Source: DASQHY01 sp035602605 (lineage in GTDB: Bacteria > Acidobacteriota > Terriglobia > Acidiferrales > UBA7541). Taken from it: DNA of 10,241 nt. Shown here piece by piece: positions 6,446-10,241 of the stretch (position 1 is its first letter; every line of letters starts with the position of its first letter). The stretch lies in NCBI GenBank assembly GCA_035602605.1, contig DATNLZ010000107.1:1-10241 (forward strand). Direction: 5' to 3'. The notes below the pieces were generated by a model. That model made no database searches. It was not told the origin of the DNA and saw only the letters and a program-made list of their open reading frames with translations. A program made the translations under genes and the position numbers.

Positions 6446-8665
6446 ATGATTCCTTTATCGCCTTCGACACGAGCAACATGGCGGATCCTCATGATGAGCC
6501 TTTTAGCCGCCGTCGCTTCTCAATCTGCCACGGGGCAGCAAACTCGCAGCCCATCTGCGGGGGGACCTCCAGCTTCTACGACTGGTGGGCCGCTGCCGAT
6601 GAACTGGACTGCAGAACAGGACCATCAGAACATGATGGATCAGCTCGGCATCAAGGCCCTCCGCCCGGGTCCGAGCGGCAACGAGAAAGCACCCAACCAC
6701 GCCAATTACGACGAGTCCAAGGCCAATCCCTTCCCGGACCTGCCTGACGCTCTGACGCTCAAAAGTGGCAAGAAGGTCACGACGGCCACAGAGTGGTGGC
6801 ATCAGAGACGTCCGGAGATCGTCGAAAACTTCGAGCGCGAAGTGCTCGGCCGTGTCCCGCCCAATGTGCCTAAAGTAACCTGGACCGTCACGAGTACAGT
6901 CAACTCGAAGGCCGGTGTCTTCCCCGTAATCGAAAAACAACTCGTCGGACACGTGGACAATTCGTCGTATTCGTCGATCAGCGTGGACATCCAAATGACG
7001 TTGGTCACGCCGGGCAATGCGAACGGTCGGGTGCCCGTCATGATGATGTTCGGCGGTGCGGCCTTCCTGCAGCGCATGGCCGAGATGATGGCCAAGCGAC
7101 CTGAGCTGAAGGCAATGATGGGGACCGATCCGCCCGCTACCGAGCAATTGATCGCTCACGGCTGGGGTTACGCGTTCGTCGACCCGGGCAGCATTCAAGC
7201 AGACAATGGCGCAGGCCTCACGAAAGGCATCATCGGTCTGACAAACAAGGGCCAGCTGCGCAAACCGGAGGATTGGGGTGCGCTGCGGGCGTGGGCCTGG
7301 GGTTCGTCGCGCGGTCTCGACTATCTCGAAACCGACAAGGCAGTGGACGCAAAGCGCATCGGCATCGAAGGCGTCTCGCGTTTTGGGAAGGCCGCGCTGG
7401 TGACCATGGCGTTTGATTCGCGCTTTGCGGTCGTGCTGGTCGGTTCCTCCGGGGAAGGTGGCGCCAAACCGCACCGACGCAATTTCGGCGAAGCAGTTGA
7501 GAACCTCACTGGCTCGGGAGAGTACCACTGGATGGCCGGCAACTTCCTGAAGTACGGTGCGGCTGAGGCTTCGTTTGGGAGCAAGAATGCCGGTGACCTG
7601 CCGGTCGACTCCAATGAGCTGATTGCGTTGTGTGCACCGCGGCTGACCTTCATCAGCTACGGCATCCCGGAGAAGGGTGATGTGAAATGGCTGGACCAGC
7701 AGGGCAGCTACATGGCAACCGAGGCCGCGGGGCCGGTGTTCCGTCTGCTCGGCGCGAAGGACCTCGGAGTCACGGACGACTATCACTCCGCGAAAATGCC
7801 CCCGGTCAATGTTGGACTTCTCGAAGGCCAACTCGCATGGCGGCAGCATGACGGAGGCCACACCGACGCTCCGAATTGGAAGTACTTTATTCCGTGGGCG
7901 GACAGGTTTCTGACCTATCACGCGGCCGTTTGGCAACTTCCGGCCGATCAGCCGGTGTTCCGGACGGATCCGAACTCGTTGGTCGCCCATTCCCAACTAC
8001 TCGCGAAGGCAAAGCAAGGCGAAACCGACGTCTACTTCGAGGGCGACTCAATTACGCGCCGCTGGGGCGCTACCGACTATCCTGAGTTGCTAGCCAATTG
8101 GAAACAGAATTTCTTCGGTTGGAACGCGGCTGATTTCGGATGGGGCGCCGATCAGACACAGAATATTCTCTGGCGACTGGAGAACGGCGAACTCGACGGA
8201 GTGAATCCCAAGGTCGTCGTTCTGCTTGCCGGCACAAATAACGTCGGTAATACGTCGGTGCATGGTGATGCCGATGTGAGGGCAGGCGATGTCACGCGAG
8301 GCCTTCAGGCGATTGTGCGAGTGATCCAGACCAAGGCGCCCGCGGCGACGATCATTGTGACGGGGCTCTTCCCAAGAAACGACAACATGAGCTTGATGCC
8401 CGTCATTGACCGGATCAACGGCAATCTCTCCAAAATCGCCGACGGTCAGAAGGTCCGGTATTTGAACATTAACCACAAACTCGCCGATGACGACGGCAGA
8501 CTCTTCGATGGGATGATGAACGCCAGGGACAAGCTGCATCCGACCGTCAAGGCGTATCAGATTTGGGCCGACGCATTGAAACCGGTCCTCGCCGAATTGC
8601 TGGGTCCACCCGGCGCCGTGGACCTCGCCCCACCGTCCACTGGCGATCCCGGCGCATCGCGCTGA
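6446..8665 (+). CDS. Secreted bifunctional esterase: CE15 glucuronoyl esterase-like domain fused to SGNH/GDSL hydrolase
   Basis: From ATG 6446 the protein has 739 residues. An in-frame GTG at 6404 is less likely because the signal peptide (Arg, then ILMMSLLAAVASQSATGQ) begins naturally at MIPLSPSTRATWR. Residue numbers below count from GTG 6404; subtract 14 for the ATG start. Domain 1 (about 65-505) is CE15-like: NYDESKANPFPDLPDALTLK, WWHQRRPEIVENFEREVLGR, the nucleophile motif GVSRFGK (Ser325), a candidate acid Glu351 in GSSGEGG, and His486 in HDGGHT. Domain 2 (about 535-735) is SGNH: FEGDSITRRWG (Ser549), block II NAADFGWGADQT (Gly579), block III AGTNN (Asn612), block V DKLHP (Asp709, His712). 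All catalytic residues are present. CE15 enzymes cleave esters between lignin and glucuronoxylan. SGNH domains of this type often deacetylate polysaccharides. Exported; the target is inferred to be acetylated glucuronoxylan. The GH35-like gene follows after 63 bases. Confidence 0.9.
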   Translation: MIPLSPSTRATWRILMMSLLAAVASQSATGQQTRSPSAGGPPASTTGGPLPMNWTAEQDHQNMMDQLGIKALRPGPSGNEKAPNHANYDESKANPFPDLPDALTLKSGKKVTTATEWWHQRRPEIVENFEREVLGRVPPNVPKVTWTVTSTVNSKAGVFPVIEKQLVGHVDNSSYSSISVDIQMTLVTPGNANGRVPVMMMFGGAAFLQRMAEMMAKRPELKAMMGTDPPATEQLIAHGWGYAFVDPGSIQADNGAGLTKGIIGLTNKGQLRKPEDWGALRAWAWGSSRGLDYLETDKAVDAKRIGIEGVSRFGKAALVTMAFDSRFAVVLVGSSGEGGAKPHRRNFGEAVENLTGSGEYHWMAGNFLKYGAAEASFGSKNAGDLPVDSNELIALCAPRLTFISYGIPEKGDVKWLDQQGSYMATEAAGPVFRLLGAKDLGVTDDYHSAKMPPVNVGLLEGQLAWRQHDGGHTDAPNWKYFIPWADRFLTYHAAVWQLPADQPVFRTDPNSLVAHSQLLAKAKQGETDVYFEGDSITRRWGATDYPELLANWKQNFFGWNAADFGWGADQTQNILWRLENGELDGVNPKVVVLLAGTNNVGNTSVHGDADVRAGDVTRGLQAIVRVIQTKAPAATIIVTGLFPRNDNMSLMPVIDRINGNLSKIADGQKVRYLNINHKLADDDGRLFDGMMNARDKLHPTVKAYQIWADALKPVLAELLGPPGAVDLAPPSTGDPGASR

Positions 8666-8728
8666 CGGCGTGCATCTTGCCTAGGCGCTCGATCTCCAGG
8701 CAACGCCCGGAACGGCAGGAGTTAAGAA

Positions 8729-9029
8729 ATGGCACATAGTTGCATTCCTCTCGTATCGAGTCTCATCCTCAGTCAACTTGGCACGGCACTCACTTCTGAT
8801 CTGCCGCCCTTCCGTGCAGAGAACGGCGCTCAGCAGTTTGTGGTTCACGGCAAGTCCTTTCTCATTCTTGGAGGTGAACTCGGAAACTCTTTCTGCGGGA
8901 ACAGCGGCGCAGGCTGCCCTCATCCTGCCCGACATAGCGCGGATGCACCTGAATACAGTCCTCGTGATCCAGAACACTGAAGTTAAAGTGTCCCTCCGTC
9001 TGCTCCCACGCCACCGGCCTATGGATTGA
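8729..9029 (+). pseudogene. GH35-like beta-galactosidase N-terminus, frameshifted and truncated
   Basis: ATG 8729 follows AGGAG (8717-8721) with a 7-base spacer. A signal-like segment (IPLVSSLILSQLGTALTS) leads into FVVHGKSFLILGGELGNS, the start of the catalytic barrel in GH35/DUF5597-type beta-galactosidases. The frame is then broken. Removing one T from TTT at 8890-8892 restores ELGNSSAGTAAQAALILPDI and ARMHLNTVLV, which continues the GH35 pattern. After about 8970 the expected tryptophan-containing VxWE segment and the rest of the roughly 500-residue enzyme are missing, and the frame ends at 9029. It lies directly behind the esterase gene, consistent with a former hemicellulose operon. Exported in its intact form; this copy cannot be active. 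Confidence 0.72.
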
Positions 9030-9159
9030 CCGCCTTCAAAGGTAAACCCCTAGAGTGAGACAGTTTCGTAGTACACACTTAGAACCCAAACGCGATATGA
9101 TACTTAAGCTTGATCTTATTTCAGAAACCGCGCGGCGGTCGCGGTAGGAGATGTCCTCT

Positions 9160-10011
9160 ATGCAAATCTCCCCGGTTTTTGGATTCGCCCGGCTGATTTC
9201 GTTTCTGATTATCTCCGTCTTGGTGGCTATCTTGCTCCTGGTGGAGGAACCTGCTTACGCGCAAGACCAAGAAAAGGATATCGACCATCTTGCGGACCAG
9301 CTCGCCGAATCACTCGCAACAACCAATGTGAAGAAGATTTTGGTGCTTGATTTCAACGCACCTGACCAATCCTTGAAGGATGCCGCCAAGTTTGTGACAG
9401 CGCGAACAGCGCTCGCTCTTGGGAATCAGAAACAGGAATTCAAAATTGTGGAGCAGCGCCATCTTTCTAGTAGCCAAGCTGCGAAACTACCACCTCCTGG
9501 CGCGCCTTTGAGCAACGATGTGCTGGAGGTGTTTAGGCAACTGGCCGATGCCGTGGTGACGGGCAACCTCCTCCAGAACACACCCGACACCGTAGCCGTT
9601 GCAGTCGAAGTTTCTCATGTTGCAACCGGAGAGCGTCTCGCGGCTTTTGAAATCCCCATACCGCGGTCGATGCTGCCGGATAGTCCTGCGGCTCTCACCC
9701 TTAACTCACCGGAATCGCTCCCAATGGTACCCGGACAGGATAATGTGAATATTCCTCGATGTCTGGACTGTCAAACTCCGCAATATACGGGTGAAACGCG
9801 CGCGCGGGGGCGCCAAGGAACTGTAAACCTTCAGGTGATCGTTTCGGAAGATGGCCGGGCCCTACAGATTGGAGTTATCAAAATGTTGGGTTATGGGCTT
9901 GACGAAATAGCGATCGAAGCAGTTCGGAAATGGAGCTTTGAACCCACTACCAAAGCGGGACGGCCCGTCCCTGTCATTTTGCCAATTGAAATTACTTTTA
10001 GACTCTTTTAG
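9160..10011 (+). CDS. Secreted/membrane-anchored FlgO-like protein with C-terminal TonB domain
   Basis: A 283-residue protein. The start at 9160 is preferred because AGGAG (9146-9150) is 9 bases away. ATG 9151 directly touches that site. An N-terminal hydrophobic segment (LISFLIISVLVAILLLV) followed by AYAQ is a signal peptide or anchor. The first domain (about 35-165) resembles FlgO-like proteins: IDHLADQLAESLA, KKILVLDFNAPDQSLKDAAK, FKIVEQRHL, LADAVVTGNLLQ. The C-terminal 75 residues are a TonB_C domain: RGRQGTVNLQVIVSEDGRAL, GYGLDEIAIEAVRKWSFEPT, then IEITF. A CxxC (RCLDC) lies between the domains. There is no proline-rich periplasm-spanning stretch, so classical energising of TonB-dependent receptors is uncertain. 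Such proteins are common in acidobacteria. The gene is separate from the esterase block by 130 bases of empty sequence. Confidence 0.83.
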   Translation: MQISPVFGFARLISFLIISVLVAILLLVEEPAYAQDQEKDIDHLADQLAESLATTNVKKILVLDFNAPDQSLKDAAKFVTARTALALGNQKQEFKIVEQRHLSSSQAAKLPPPGAPLSNDVLEVFRQLADAVVTGNLLQNTPDTVAVAVEVSHVATGERLAAFEIPIPRSMLPDSPAALTLNSPESLPMVPGQDNVNIPRCLDCQTPQYTGETRARGRQGTVNLQVIVSEDGRALQIGVIKMLGYGLDEIAIEAVRKWSFEPTTKAGRPVPVILPIEITFRLF

Positions 10012-10034
10012 ATGACACCTACTGCTGGCCTCTA

Positions 10035-10060
10035 GTTTCGGGCGGCACTCCATCCGAAAC
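10035..10060 (+). terminator. Weak hairpin after the TonB gene
   Basis: GTTTCGG (10035-10041) pairs with CCGAAAC (10054-10060) around a 12-base loop, 24 bases past the TonB-gene stop. No T tract follows, so intrinsic termination is unproven. Confidence 0.25.
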
Positions 10061-10087
10061 CGACCGTCTGGGCACAAGCCTAGGAGT

Positions 10088-10130
10088 CCTGTCCCTACTA
10101 AAAACCCCGTCGGCGCGAAAAAGCCGGCTG
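10088..10130 (+). repeat. 43-bp direct repeat, copy 2
   Basis: Second copy of the sequence at 6279-6321, in the same orientation, with C10106 replacing T6297. It starts 77 bases after the TonB-gene stop. The remaining sequence to the window end has no gene that I can support. It contains a perfect hairpin GTCGCTA/TAGCGAC (10182-10188, 10194-10200) with a 5-base loop and no T tract. Confidence 0.95.
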
Positions 10131-10241
10131 CGAAAACCGGAGCGTCTCTAAAAACTGCGCCGGGCTCAGCTCCACAAGAGCGTCGCTAGGGCATAGCGAC
10201 CCGGGACTGTGAGGTGCAGACGCGGATTTGTCCAAGTCAAG

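Noticed and set aside
6340..6747. 135-residue plus-strand frame at the esterase start
   Set aside because: It is out of frame with the signal peptide and catalytic domain of the esterase and has no family features.
6503..7996. 497-residue open frame on the minus strand
   Set aside because: It lies entirely antisense to the well-supported CE15 domain. Its Arg- and His-rich translation is typical of a GC-rich shadow frame and shows no domain.
8677..8703. TTGCCT/AGGCAA inverted repeat after the esterase stop
   Set aside because: The stem is only 6 bp with a 15-base loop and no T tract, so it is too weak to call a terminator.
1..10241. CRISPR array or toxin-antitoxin pair
   Set aside because: No regularly spaced repeats longer than 11 bases were seen, and no adjacent pair of small intact genes fits a known toxin-antitoxin family.

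Overview
The window looks like a piece of a soil or sediment Acidobacteriota chromosome (inference). The indicators are a PadR-type repressor translationally coupled to a small permease-prefix membrane protein, a CE15 glucuronoyl-esterase/SGNH-hydrolase fusion, a FlgO-like/TonB protein and an M48-PEGA protease. No rRNA or other marker gene is present to confirm this.

Left end (1-1016): a 50-base 3' fragment of tRNA-Ala(TGC) lies next to the 3' end of a tyrosine-recombinase (integrase) gene. This is the usual arrangement of an integrated-element attachment site. The integrase lacks its N-terminus and carries a single-base frameshift, so the element looks inactive. Middle left (1134-2864, all minus strand): a small gene with a premature stop is followed by an intact ABM-fold monooxygenase gene with a strong ribosome binding site. 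Upstream of these is a PadR/membrane-protein pair joined by an ATGA overlap. Centre (3084-4368): a plus-strand SDR oxidoreductase of the DHRS1-like type lacks the usual catalytic tyrosine. Its last codons run into an oppositely oriented remnant of the Mrr N-terminal domain. Next (4466-6292): a decayed M48 metalloprotease-PEGA gene, a secreted protein of unknown function whose signal peptide begins at ATT instead of ATG, and a probable small pseudogene on the plus strand.

Right part (6279-10241): two 43-bp direct repeats, differing at one base, enclose a 3.8-kb plus-strand block. The block holds a large secreted CE15-SGNH esterase, a broken GH35-like beta-galactosidase N-terminus directly downstream, and a secreted FlgO-like/TonB protein. 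The first two suggest an operon for plant hemicellulose breakdown (removing glucuronoyl esters and acetyl groups, with a neighbouring glycosidase), of which only the esterase remains intact.

The window's strongest overall trait is decay. Six genes are broken or truncated: the integrase, the small gene before ABM, Mrr, M48-PEGA, GH35, and probably the plus-strand ORF at 5858. A seventh has lost its ATG. All three frameshifts can be repaired by removing one base, so sequencing error is an alternative for those. It cannot explain the truncations.
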